A DNA stretch of 64,000 nucleotides, taken from contig NZ_ATZJ01000001.1 of assembly GCF_000428145.1 (NCBI RefSeq), positions 124,001-188,000 on the forward strand. The letters run 5' to 3'. Positions 1 through 12,333 of the stretch are shown here, piece by piece; position 1 is the stretch's first letter; each line of letters opens with the position of its first letter. The stretch comes from Chitinilyticum litopenaei DSM 21440. GTDB lineage: Bacteria > Pseudomonadota > Gammaproteobacteria > Burkholderiales > Chitinibacteraceae. The notes under the pieces were generated by a model. It searched no databases, was not told where the DNA came from, and saw only the letters and a list, made by a program, of their open reading frames with translations. The translations under genes and the position numbers were made by a program.

Positions 1-2
1 AT

Positions 3-4958
<4,956 letters not shown>

Positions 4959-4986
4959 AGGGGCTGAGGCGGTGAGCTGAAGAGCA

Positions 4987-5018
4987 GCAGGCTGGGTAGC
5001 ATCCCGGCCTGCTTTTTT
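4987..5018 (+). terminator. Rho-independent terminator after the DUF4214 protein
   Basis: Stem GCAGGCTGGG / CCCGGCCTGC (one G-T pair) with a 6-nt loop, followed by six T. It lies 28 bp past the stop codon and ends 20 bp before the next start, so it separates the giant gene from the methyltransferase cluster. Confidence 0.8.
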
Positions 5019-5038
5019 ATGAACTGAGTGGGTTTATC

Positions 5039-6589
5039 GTGACGAACATGCCTGACTTCGACTGGACCGCCGGCTACGTGGCCGACATCGACTACACCTA
5101 TGGCTATTACCCGGAACTCAATCCCCTGCGGGTCAAGCTGGCGTTTCTGCAGGCCGGGCTGGTTTGCCCGGAGTTTGGCCAGGCTTGCGAGCTGGGTTTT
5201 GGCCAGGGCGTCAGCACCAATATTCATGCCGCTGCAGCGGTACAACACTGGTACGGCACCGATTTCAACCCGGCCCAGGCCAGCCACGCGCAGGAACTGG
5301 CAGCCAGCAGCGGCGCGGCCATTGACCTGCACGATGACGCCTTTGCCGACTTTGCCCGGCGCAGCGACCTGCCGGATTTCGATTTCATCGGCCTGCACGG
5401 CATCTGGAGCTGGGTCTCGGATGACAACCGGCGCGTGCTGGTCGACTTCATCCGCCGCAAGCTGAAAGTGGGCGGTGTGCTCTACATCAGCTACAACACG
5501 CAGCCCGGCTGGGCCGCCTTTGCTCCGATGCGCCACCTGTTCAATGCCTATGCCGATACGCTGGCAGCACCGGGCCAGGGTCTGGTGGATCGGGTCAACG
5601 GCGCGCTGGCCTTCAGCCAGCAATTGCTCGATTGCAATCCCGCCTTCGCACGCGCCAACCCGCAGATTGCCGAGCGCCTCAAGCGTCTTGGCGGGCAAAA
5701 CCGCAACTATCTCGCGCATGAATTCTTCAATCGCGACTGGCAACCCATGCACTTCGCCGACATGGCGGGCTGGCTGCAGCAGGCCAAGCTGAGCTTTGCC
5801 TGCCAGGCTGGCTATCTGGACAACATCATTCCGGCCAATTTCACGCAGGAGCAGCAGGCGCTGCTCAACGGCATTCCGGACCCGGTGTTTCGCGAAACCA
5901 TCCGCGATTTCCTGCTCAACCAGCAGTTCCGCCGCGATTACTGGATCAAGGGCGCACGCAAGCTCTCGCCACTGGCGCGTCAGGAGGCCTTGCGCAGCCT
6001 GCGCGTTGTTCTGCAGATCGCCCGTGCCAATGTCTCGCTGACCGTCCGCTCGGCGCTGGGCGAGGCAACGATGAACGCGGCGATTTATGACCCGGTGCTT
6101 GATCTGCTGGCCGATCTGCGCGCGCACAGCCTGGCGGAGCTGGAGCAGGCGCTCGCCGGACGCGGCATCACGCTGGAGCAGATCATTGAAACCGTGCTGA
6201 TTCTGGCCAGCAACGGGCAGCTGGGGCCGGCGCAGGACGAGGCCGCGATCAGCCGGGCTGCGCCCGCCAGCCACAAGCTGAACCGCTATCTGCTGAACAA
6301 GGCCAGGCTGGGCAGCGAAATCCAGCATCTGGCCAGCCCGGTCACCGGTGGCGGCGTGCCCGTCGATCTGCCGCAGCAACTCTTCCTGCTGGCCCGGCAG
6401 GAAGGCCTGAACACGCCGGAACAGTGGGGCGAGCAGGCCGGCGAGATCCTGCAGGCGCTGGGCCGCCATATCGTCAAGGATGGCCAGCCGCTGAAGGATG
6501 CGGCGCAAAGCCGGGCCGAACTGCTCAGGCAGGCACAGGTGTTCGCCGAACAGCGTCTGCCGGTACTGCAGGCGCTGCAGGTCATCTGA
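5039..6589 (+). CDS. SAM-dependent methyltransferase with methyltransferase regulatory domain (PKMT-like)
   Basis: 516 aa from a GTG start (ATG at 5048 is the alternative). The class I SAM-binding motif CELGFGQG sits at residues 50-57, and the fold continues to about residue 170. The middle (about 215-260, HEFFNRDWQPMHFADMAGWL) matches the methyltransferase regulatory domain, and the C-terminal region resembles the winged-helix part of rickettsial protein-lysine methyltransferases, which modify outer-membrane proteins. It overlaps the next gene by 1 nt (TGATG), so the two are surely co-expressed. Substrate is unknown: either a surface protein, possibly the large one just upstream, or a small head group made by the two following genes. 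The enzyme class is secure, the target is inference. Confidence 0.85.
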   Translation: MTNMPDFDWTAGYVADIDYTYGYYPELNPLRVKLAFLQAGLVCPEFGQACELGFGQGVSTNIHAAAAVQHWYGTDFNPAQASHAQELAASSGAAIDLHDDAFADFARRSDLPDFDFIGLHGIWSWVSDDNRRVLVDFIRRKLKVGGVLYISYNTQPGWAAFAPMRHLFNAYADTLAAPGQGLVDRVNGALAFSQQLLDCNPAFARANPQIAERLKRLGGQNRNYLAHEFFNRDWQPMHFADMAGWLQQAKLSFACQAGYLDNIIPANFTQEQQALLNGIPDPVFRETIRDFLLNQQFRRDYWIKGARKLSPLARQEALRSLRVVLQIARANVSLTVRSALGEATMNAAIYDPVLDLLADLRAHSLAELEQALAGRGITLEQIIETVLILASNGQLGPAQDEAAISRAAPASHKLNRYLLNKARLGSEIQHLASPVTGGGVPVDLPQQLFLLARQEGLNTPEQWGEQAGEILQALGRHIVKDGQPLKDAAQSRAELLRQAQVFAEQRLPVLQALQVI

Positions 6590-7833
6590 TGCGTGCGGCA
6601 TTTGCGCAGGGCGACTACCGCAGCGCCGCCATGCAGGCGGCGCAAGTGCTGGCCCTGCAGCCGGACGACGCCGAAGCCTGGCTGCTGCTGGGCCTGTGCT
6701 GGCAGCAGCAGGGCCGGCCCGAACCCGCCATGCATGCCCTGCGCTACTGCCTGCGCCTGCAGGCGGACAATAGCGAGGCCCGCTACAGCCTCGCCATCCT
6801 GCTCTGGCAAGGCGGCGAGCTGGCCGCAGCGCTGCAGGAATGCCATGCACTGCTGGAGCGGCACGCCGCGCATGCCCCCACGCTCAGCCTCAGCGGCATC
6901 CTGCATGTCAGCCTGGGCGATGCAGAGGCGGCGCGCGCCGCGTTCAGCAGCGCGCTGGCCAGTGATCCGGCCCAGATCGCCGCGCACGAAGGCCTGGGCA
7001 CGCTGCAGATGCAAAGTGGCGAATTGCCCGGCGCGCGCCACCATTTGCGCGAGGCCTTGCGCCTGCGACTGGGCAGCCCACCCGTCGCCCGGCCCCGCCC
7101 GCCAAGCAGCGGCTACGACCAGGCCAGCCACGAACGCCTGCTCTGGCAAACGCTGGCCCTGCTGGCCACAGCGGGAGTACATGCCTTTCCCTTTGCCGGC
7201 ACCTTGCTCGGCCTGGAGCGCGAAGGCCGGCTGCTGCCCTTTGACAAGGATCTGGATGTCGCGCTGCCCTATAGCGAAATGGCCACGGCCTGCGCCTGCC
7301 TGCTGCAAAACGGCTGGCAGGAAGAAAGCAATCCCATGCGCCTGCTCAATCCGCGCAGCTTTCGCCACGCCGCCAGCGGCCTGATCCTCGATCTGTGCGG
7401 CATCGCACAGGAGGGCGACATGCTGATCGGTGGCTTCTGGCAAGCGGGCACGCCCTGGGAATGGCAGCGCATCGCCGAGTACCCCGCCCCGCTGCAACTG
7501 CAGCAACAGCTCCGCCCGGAAGGCAGCGTATGGGCTTTGAACCAGCCACAGCAATGGCTTGTAGCCCTATACGGTGACTGGCAAACACCGGATCCCAACT
7601 TTGATACCGTCATCGCCGCCTACAATCTGCGCGGCTTTGCCCTGCTCACCGAGTGCTTCGCCCTGGATCGCATCAACCATTACTGGCGCAGCGGCCAGCT
7701 GCACAAGGCGACCGCGCTGCTCGAACACTGCCTGCGCCGCCTGCCCGAGGACGCCTTGCTGCGGCAGGCGCAACAGCAGCTGCACAGCGCGCTGGCCCGC
7801 TCGCAACAGCCCGCGCAAGGCAGCGGCGCATGA
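6589..7833 (+). CDS. TPR protein with C-terminal LicD/fukutin-like transferase domain
   Basis: 414 aa; ATG chosen because it overlaps the previous stop (TGATG); an open frame continues upstream but only inside the methyltransferase gene. Residues 1 to about 160 are TPR repeats (for example AEAWLLLGLCWQQQGRPEPA). From about 185 the sequence changes to a nucleotidyltransferase-like fold with FAGTLLGLEREGRLLPFDKD, the acidic motif DKDLDV starting at residue 219, as in LicD/fukutin-related phosphotransferases. A short TPR-like helix pair returns near the C-terminus. LicD proteins transfer phosphocholine or similar phospho-groups from CDP-linked donors to surface glycans. The next gene encodes a cytidylyltransferase-like protein that could make such a donor. 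The family call is good, the substrate is unknown. Confidence 0.75.
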   Translation: MRAAFAQGDYRSAAMQAAQVLALQPDDAEAWLLLGLCWQQQGRPEPAMHALRYCLRLQADNSEARYSLAILLWQGGELAAALQECHALLERHAAHAPTLSLSGILHVSLGDAEAARAAFSSALASDPAQIAAHEGLGTLQMQSGELPGARHHLREALRLRLGSPPVARPRPPSSGYDQASHERLLWQTLALLATAGVHAFPFAGTLLGLEREGRLLPFDKDLDVALPYSEMATACACLLQNGWQEESNPMRLLNPRSFRHAASGLILDLCGIAQEGDMLIGGFWQAGTPWEWQRIAEYPAPLQLQQQLRPEGSVWALNQPQQWLVALYGDWQTPDPNFDTVIAAYNLRGFALLTECFALDRINHYWRSGQLHKATALLEHCLRRLPEDALLRQAQQQLHSALARSQQPAQGSGA

Positions 7834-8264
7834 CGGTGCGCCGGGTGCTCGCCGTCGGCGTTTTCGACCTGTTTCACATCGGGCATCTGCGCTATCTGCA
7901 CTACGCCAGCGAGCAGGGCGAAGTGCTCAACGTCGGCGTGGTTCGCGATCGCGACGTGCTGGCCAGCAAGCACAAGCTGCCCGTCATTCCCGAAGCGCAA
8001 AGACTGGCAATCGTCGCCGCACTGCGCTGCGTCGATGCCGCAGCGCTTGCGCCCTGCTCCACCGCAGATTGTCTCGGCGCCGCCAGCTGGATTCGCGACT
8101 GGGGCTGCGAGCTCGTGGTCGTCGGCGGCAACTGGCAAGGCAGCCCGCGCTGGCAAACGCTGGAGCCGCTGCTGACACAGGCCGGCATCGCCGTCAGCTA
8201 CGCCCCGCACACCCCGGGCATCTCCAGCAGCAGCATCGTGCAACGCTGCCAGGACACATTGTGA
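7830..8264 (+). CDS. Cytidylyltransferase-family protein (TagD / ethanolamine-phosphate cytidylyltransferase-like)
   Basis: 144 aa; the ATG at 7830 overlaps the previous stop by 4 nt (ATGA). The nucleotidyltransferase signature FDLFHIGHLRYL is present with HIGH at residues 16-19, and the C-terminal signature TPGISSSSIVQR matches the ISSTxxxxR element that contacts CTP in cytidylyltransferases such as TagD and PCYT2. Expected reaction: CTP plus an alcohol phosphate giving a CDP-alcohol and pyrophosphate. Together with the LicD-like protein encoded just upstream this would provide donor and transferase for a phospho-alcohol decoration. An RfaE2-like ADP-heptose role is less likely because no heptose genes are nearby. 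Third and last gene of an overlapping operon. Confidence 0.8.
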   Translation: MTVRRVLAVGVFDLFHIGHLRYLHYASEQGEVLNVGVVRDRDVLASKHKLPVIPEAQRLAIVAALRCVDAAALAPCSTADCLGAASWIRDWGCELVVVGGNWQGSPRWQTLEPLLTQAGIAVSYAPHTPGISSSSIVQRCQDTL

Positions 8265-8325
8265 GTCGCAAGCCGCAGCGCCCGATATACATGCATACCC
8301 ATACCAACAGGACCTTTTCAAAATA

Positions 8326-9128
8326 ATGTTTGCAAGCATATACCCACGGATTACACAAGCCACCCGCTACTGGTTGCTCGGCGCGCTGACCGGCCTCCTG
8401 CTCGCCGGCGTGGCGCAAGGCGCGCCGCTCGTCTACGAACGGCAGGGCGTGCGTTTCAACCACCCGCAAGACTGGACAGTCAGTGAGGAAACCGGCCACG
8501 ACGGGCAAAGGGTGATCTTTGCCGAAAGCCCCGGCGAGGCACTGGTGATCGTCATCGTCCGGCCCCGGGAGCAAGCGCCGGCACTGGCGCAATTTGCGCG
8601 CCAATTCTCGGCCGAGGCCGCCAGCAGCACGCCCATGGCCAAATCCAGGACGCGGGCCTTCAGCCCCGTCGGCAAGGCAGCGCTGCGCGAGGAATTCGAC
8701 ATCAGCCTGTAAGGTTCTGTTGATGTTTTGTTTACGCTGCCCGTTTGTGCTGTTTTTGGCCTGAAACAAGGCGCGAAGCCCGACGCATAGTCGTTCTATG
8801 CAAGGGCTTTGCAACGCCGTATCAGGCCAAAAACAGCCAAACCCGGAGGGCTGGGGCGCTTTTTGCGCCGACTCTGCGTTGTTGCTTCGCTGACATAACC
8901 CGTTATGCGGCGCTCGCAACGCCTTGATTCGGCGCAAAAAGCGCGCCAGCGGGAACGCAAACAAAACATCAACAGAACCTAAGCGTCAAGGTGCCGCACC
9001 AGCGCGAATACCGCATGCTCAACGGCGAAAAGCGCGTGGCCTACCTGATCGCCCAAAGCGCCAGCGAAGACCTCGACAGCGTGCGTGACGGCTTTGCACT
9101 GGTGCTCGACAGCTTCAGCCTGCGCTGA
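8326..9128 (+). pseudogene. Exported DcrB/PsbP-like small protein, split by a MITE insertion
   Basis: The first 128 codons (8326-8709) give a signal peptide (LLGALTGLLLAGVAQG, cleavage near AQGA) and a PsbP/DcrB-like start (GVRFNHPQDWTV). The frame meets TAA at 8710-8712 exactly where a 267-bp inverted-repeat element begins. Beyond it, 8982-9128 encodes the missing C-terminal half (VPHQREYRMLNGEKRV ... LVLDSFSLR, stop). The remnants lie in different frames: removing the element and one TAA copy does not restore one clean frame, so a further small indel is likely. The start codon region (TTTGCAAGCATATACCC) is itself the right half of a dispersed palindrome, so the true start could differ. A function in the envelope is only implied by the signal peptide. 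Confidence 0.75.
8713..8979. mobile_element. MITE copy 1 (267 bp, two-armed, TIR GGTTCTGTTGATGTTTTGTTT)
   Basis: Near-perfect terminal inverted repeats of about 22 bp (GGTTCTGTTGATGTTTTG at the left, its complement at the right), flanked on both sides by TAA, a possible 3-bp target duplication. Inside are two long hairpin arms: 8749-8764 pairs perfectly with 8822-8837 and 8856-8871 with 8929-8944, each with nested smaller stems. No ORF with transposase features. A second copy lies at 60711-60976. It interrupts the exported-protein gene. The TNA-type flank resembles some IS5-group elements, which is only a suggestion for the autonomous partner. Confidence 0.85.
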
Positions 9129-9154
9129 TTGCCAGCCATCCACAGGAGCACAGC

Positions 9155-9400
9155 ATGAAAATCCATGGTTATGCGGATCAGGGCCTGCCCGCTGAAGACA
9201 TCGTTCCGGCCGAACTGGCGGAAATCACGCTGGTCGCCACACCCGAGGAATTGCGCCGCATCGCCCGCTTTCTCGAGCACTGCGCACAAGGCATGGAAAG
9301 CCGCGGCAAGGCGTGGCAACACGAACACCTGTCCGACAGGGACCGCTCTTTCGAAGGCGCAGCGCACTTTGTTGTCTGGAATCCGGCAGCCACGCTGTAA
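9155..9400 (+). CDS. Small protein, possibly Imm32-like
   Basis: 81 aa, starting MKIHGYADQG, with a good ribosome site (AGGAG, 8 nt before the ATG). The core EITLVATPEELRRIARFLEHCAQGME followed by a charged HEHLSDRDR stretch resembles proteins annotated as Imm32 immunity family, where the beta-strand plus helix around ITLVAsPEEL is typical; this recollection could not be tested here. No toxin gene is adjacent, so an orphan immunity or housekeeping role are both open. Cytoplasmic: no signal peptide or membrane segment. Codon use is similar to its neighbours. Confidence 0.65.
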   Translation: MKIHGYADQGLPAEDIVPAELAEITLVATPEELRRIARFLEHCAQGMESRGKAWQHEHLSDRDRSFEGAAHFVVWNPAATL

Positions 9401-9575
9401 TGCCCGCACGACATGCCGGGAAAACACCGCTGCGTCGCGGCTTGCACACAGTTGGTAAGCGGAATGGCCAGCAGTACTGCGAGGCAGGCTGCCGCCATGA
9501 AGCACACAGCTCAACCTATACCCACCATGCCATCTGCCCAGAACGCAATCCCATGAATGGCTACAGATTTATACC

Positions 9576-9989
9576 CTAGCCATTGTTGTTATTATTATTG
9601 TTGTTGTTATTGTTGTTGTTGCTGTTCCTGCCCTTCTCGCGCGCGGTCGCCGCCGCGCTGATTCCCAGTCCCGCCGCGCCCAGCATCACCAGCTGGCCAT
9701 TCCTGGCGAATGCCGCGCCATCGAGCCGGGATATCTTTCTGCCGTCGGTCCAGATCACCTGCGTCCTGGTTGCCTCGGGCGTGAGGAAATACTTTTTCTG
9801 CACCCCGGCGTGATAACAGCTCAGCTGCTGCGCGTGAAACACCACATAGTCCTTTTTCGGCTGCCCCTGCTGCAGGTAGTCGACCAGTTGGGCTTCGATC
9901 GCGGTACGCGCCGGCCCGTCGGGCAGGCCGCAGGCATTGAGGAACTGCTCGAGCGTGAAGGCGGTTTTTTCAAGCGTCGCGGTCGCCAT
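9576..9989 (-). CDS. Small protein with C-terminal poly-asparagine tail; candidate substrate of the adjacent radical SAM enzyme
   Basis: 137 aa, starting MATATLEKTAFTLEQFLNACG; the start lies 20 nt inside the end of the radical SAM gene. Residues 1-60 look like a soluble, helical, leader-like region (ARTAIEAQLVDYLQQGQPKK), then a beta-rich stretch (YFLTPEATRTQVIWTDGRKI), a hydrophobic glycine-rich helix (LVMLGAAGLGISAAATA), a basic linker EKGRNS, 13 asparagines and a final glycine. The Asn codons are a mixture of AAC and AAT, so the tract is not a pure trinucleotide repeat and may be kept by protein-level selection. No family recognised. Position directly after a SPASM radical SAM enzyme suggests a RiPP precursor or modified protein; a slippage-derived tail is the alternative. 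Confidence 0.8.
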   Translation of the reverse strand: MATATLEKTAFTLEQFLNACGLPDGPARTAIEAQLVDYLQQGQPKKDYVVFHAQQLSCYHAGVQKKYFLTPEATRTQVIWTDGRKISRLDGAAFARNGQLVMLGAAGLGISAAATAREKGRNSNNNNNNNNNNNNNG

Positions 9990-11802
9990 CGTTGGCCTCC
10001 GGCAGGTAGTAAAACTCGAAATTCGGAAAGGGCAGATTGAGCGCCTGGATGTGATAAAAGGCGTTGTTCTTCTGCTTCTGGTAGTGATAATCACGCAAAT
10101 AGCCGGTCGTCACGAAGCAATTGTTCAGTACACCGCGCATGAACAATCCAGCGTGCAGCGCCAGCAAGGGCGCCAGATCGACGGTGCGCCAGCCCTCACC
10201 CAAGGCGGAAGGCACAGTGATCAGCCGGCGGAACAGCTGGTAGCTGAACAGATGCTCCTGCTTCGTGCGCTGCTCGTCGCCGTAGACCACCGGCGTATCG
10301 CGCAGCAGCTGCAGGTAGAGCGTGTTGCGCACCGGCTCGTCGCAGGCCGCGTCCCACACCGCCTCGTTGATGTGCAGGCGCAGCGTGTCGCCAGCCGCGA
10401 GCGTGTAACAGGTGGACGCGCTTTTCAGCAGCTGCGACGCCAGCGGCACGATGTCATCGTCAATCTGCAGTGCGAACATCTGCGGCGAAAACAGCGCATT
10501 CAATCGATCATCAGCGGCGATCAGCTGCGATAGTGCGTTTTTGTCGTCGTGCAGGTCGCGCGGCAGCAGCACCTCGTTCACCGGAGCAGCCGGCAGCGGC
10601 GCGGTGATCGCGCTGGCCGGATGGTTGGTCGCTTGATACCAGCGCGCGTAGTCCTGTTGTTCGGCCGGCGTTTCAAGCGGGTACAACGCCGGTGCGGCAG
10701 AGTACATGGTCTGCTGCAGCGTACAGGTGTAGGACTTGCCGCTGCGGTTGTGGAATTTCACCACCGCACAGCCGGTATTGCAGCGCGACAGGTGGCCACA
10801 CCCCTGGCAATCGCTGGCAAAGCCCTGCTCCTCGTGGATCGCGCGGATTTTCGCCGCGCCATTGGCCAGCACCTCGTGCACCGGGTCGCTCAGCAGGTTG
10901 CCATAACGAAACTCCGGCAGGCCCTGGCCGCGCACGCAGGAATACACCTCACCATCGCCCTGCAGCAGATAAAACTTCTCGCCGCAGTTGACCGCATTGG
11001 TGCAGTAGCTGGGGGTGAATTCGTCAAACCAGTGGCGGCGCAGCCCTTCTTCCAGCTCGGTACCGGTGAATTCGCGCTGCAGCAGCTCGAACAGCGCCAC
11101 CTGCTCGGCTTCGCTGGCCGGGGTGAGGATCTGTTCGCCCTGATGCGCGCGGTTCAGCTGCGAGGGAAAGGCGAACATCAGATTGAGCTGGTTCATGTCG
11201 AAGCCCAGCTCGCGGTGGATATGCCAGATGTCGGCAACCAGCGCGTCAGGCCGCGCCAGGTGCTCGCGGCTCAGCGTCGCCGAGATTTTCTTCGCGTGCG
11301 GATACTTCGCCAGCAGGCGCAGATTGGCGTGCGTGCGCGCCAGCCAGTCTGCGCCACCACGCGTCACGCGATACTGGCCGTGCAGCGCCAGCGGCAGGTC
11401 GATGCTGGCGCTCACCGACACCTTGTGGCGATCGAACAAGTCGCAGAGCTGGTGGAAATTGTAGAGATTGGTCTTGATGTGCGGCGCCGACTTGCGGTGG
11501 CCATTGGCCTGCAGCACGTCGAAGTGCTTGAGGTAATGCGCACGGATTGTCGTGAACAGGCCATCGAGCACCGCCGGCGGCATCGTCGTTGCCTCACCGC
11601 CGTGCAGCGACACATTGAAGGCTAGCACATTCACCTCGTCCAGCCGCTGCAGCGCAGTCTGCAGGGTGTTCACCGCGCGCGCGGCGTCGCTTTTCAGGCT
11701 GGCGGTGGTCGTCTGCTCGCCCAGATAGCAGTAGCGGCAGCCCAGGTTGCAGTTCAGCGTGGGCACATAGAGCAGATGGATCAGGCGCGGGCTGGCGTTC
11801 AT
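9970..11802 (-). CDS. Radical SAM/SPASM peptide-maturase-like enzyme with extra C-terminal domain
   Basis: 610 aa from an ATG that overlaps the previous stop by 4 nt (ATGA); an open frame continues upstream but only inside that gene. The 4Fe-4S motif CNLGCRYC gives Cys18, Cys22 and Cys25, followed by the GGEAT motif (SLHGGEATTMPP). A SPASM-type cysteine cluster for auxiliary clusters follows (YCTNAVNCGEKF ... SCVRGQG ... CQGCGHLSRCNTGCAVV ... YTCTLQQ). The last 200 or so residues are not SPASM and were not recognised. SPASM enzymes modify ribosomal peptides (thioether or carbon-carbon crosslinks, epimerisation) or sulfatases; no sulfatase is present. The overlap with the poly-Asn gene makes that protein the natural substrate candidate. 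Confidence 0.85.
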   Translation of the reverse strand: MNASPRLIHLLYVPTLNCNLGCRYCYLGEQTTTASLKSDAARAVNTLQTALQRLDEVNVLAFNVSLHGGEATTMPPAVLDGLFTTIRAHYLKHFDVLQANGHRKSAPHIKTNLYNFHQLCDLFDRHKVSVSASIDLPLALHGQYRVTRGGADWLARTHANLRLLAKYPHAKKISATLSREHLARPDALVADIWHIHRELGFDMNQLNLMFAFPSQLNRAHQGEQILTPASEAEQVALFELLQREFTGTELEEGLRRHWFDEFTPSYCTNAVNCGEKFYLLQGDGEVYSCVRGQGLPEFRYGNLLSDPVHEVLANGAAKIRAIHEEQGFASDCQGCGHLSRCNTGCAVVKFHNRSGKSYTCTLQQTMYSAAPALYPLETPAEQQDYARWYQATNHPASAITAPLPAAPVNEVLLPRDLHDDKNALSQLIAADDRLNALFSPQMFALQIDDDIVPLASQLLKSASTCYTLAAGDTLRLHINEAVWDAACDEPVRNTLYLQLLRDTPVVYGDEQRTKQEHLFSYQLFRRLITVPSALGEGWRTVDLAPLLALHAGLFMRGVLNNCFVTTGYLRDYHYQKQKNNAFYHIQALNLPFPNFEFYYLPEANDGDRDA

Positions 11803-12254
11803 CGGCCATCCCGCGGGCGAATCTCGGCGGCCGGCGCGGCGGCGCGAACGTGTTCGATCAGCCGCTCGGCCACGCGCGCGAACTTGTCGGCCTGATGCCT
11901 GGCGATCTTGTCGGCCTTGCGCGCATTGCTGGGGAAGCGCCCGGCTTCCAGCACGAACACCTTGCCGTCCAGATGCGTGAGCGACAAACGACGTTCCTCG
12001 CACAGCGCACGGCTGACATTGGCGAAATAGACAATCTCAGTACCCGATATAAGGTATCTGCTGGAAACCAATAACTTGCCTGAGTTGCGGGCGGATACCC
12101 ACCAAGCGGCCCCAACCGGCAGCACGCCGACCGGCCCCAGGCCCAGCAGCCAGCCGCCAATCACGGCAGCGGCGGCAAGCAAGCAGCCCGGCCAGCCCCA
12201 GCCAGGCAAGACGCTTTGTCTGGGGCTTTGGTATTTCCACTCTGCAAGGGCCAT
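11799..12254 (-). CDS. Small membrane-anchored protein of the radical SAM operon
   Basis: 151 aa, starting MALAEWKYQSPRQ; chosen because GGAGAG precedes this ATG, while a start 12 codons upstream lacks one. One or two closely spaced membrane segments at about residues 20-50 (GCLLAAAAVIGGWLLGLGPVGVLPVGAAWWV), then a cytoplasmic domain with a compact beta-rich stretch (LLVSSRYLISGTEIVYFANVSR) and a long basic helix (RKADKIARHQADKFARVAERLIEHV). No family recognised; the strand pattern recalls small PH-like membrane proteins, a weak guess. Its stop overlaps the start of the radical SAM gene, so it probably acts with it, for example as a membrane partner for export or anchoring of the modified product. 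Confidence 0.75.
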   Translation of the reverse strand: MALAEWKYQSPRQSVLPGWGWPGCLLAAAAVIGGWLLGLGPVGVLPVGAAWWVSARNSGKLLVSSRYLISGTEIVYFANVSRALCEERRLSLTHLDGKVFVLEAGRFPSNARKADKIARHQADKFARVAERLIEHVRAAAPAAEIRPRDGR

Positions 12255-12333
12255 GGCGGTCTCTCCATGCTTTGTTGCCGTACTTTGCAACGGGGAAAAG
12301 GCAAGGTCAAACCCGGCTCAACAGCATGTCCGA

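Noticed and set aside
9825..9845. parS-like half site GCGTGAAACA
   Set aside because: Only one half (GTGAAACA) agrees with TGTTTCACGTGAAACA; the other has about 5 of 8 matches and it lies inside a coding region.
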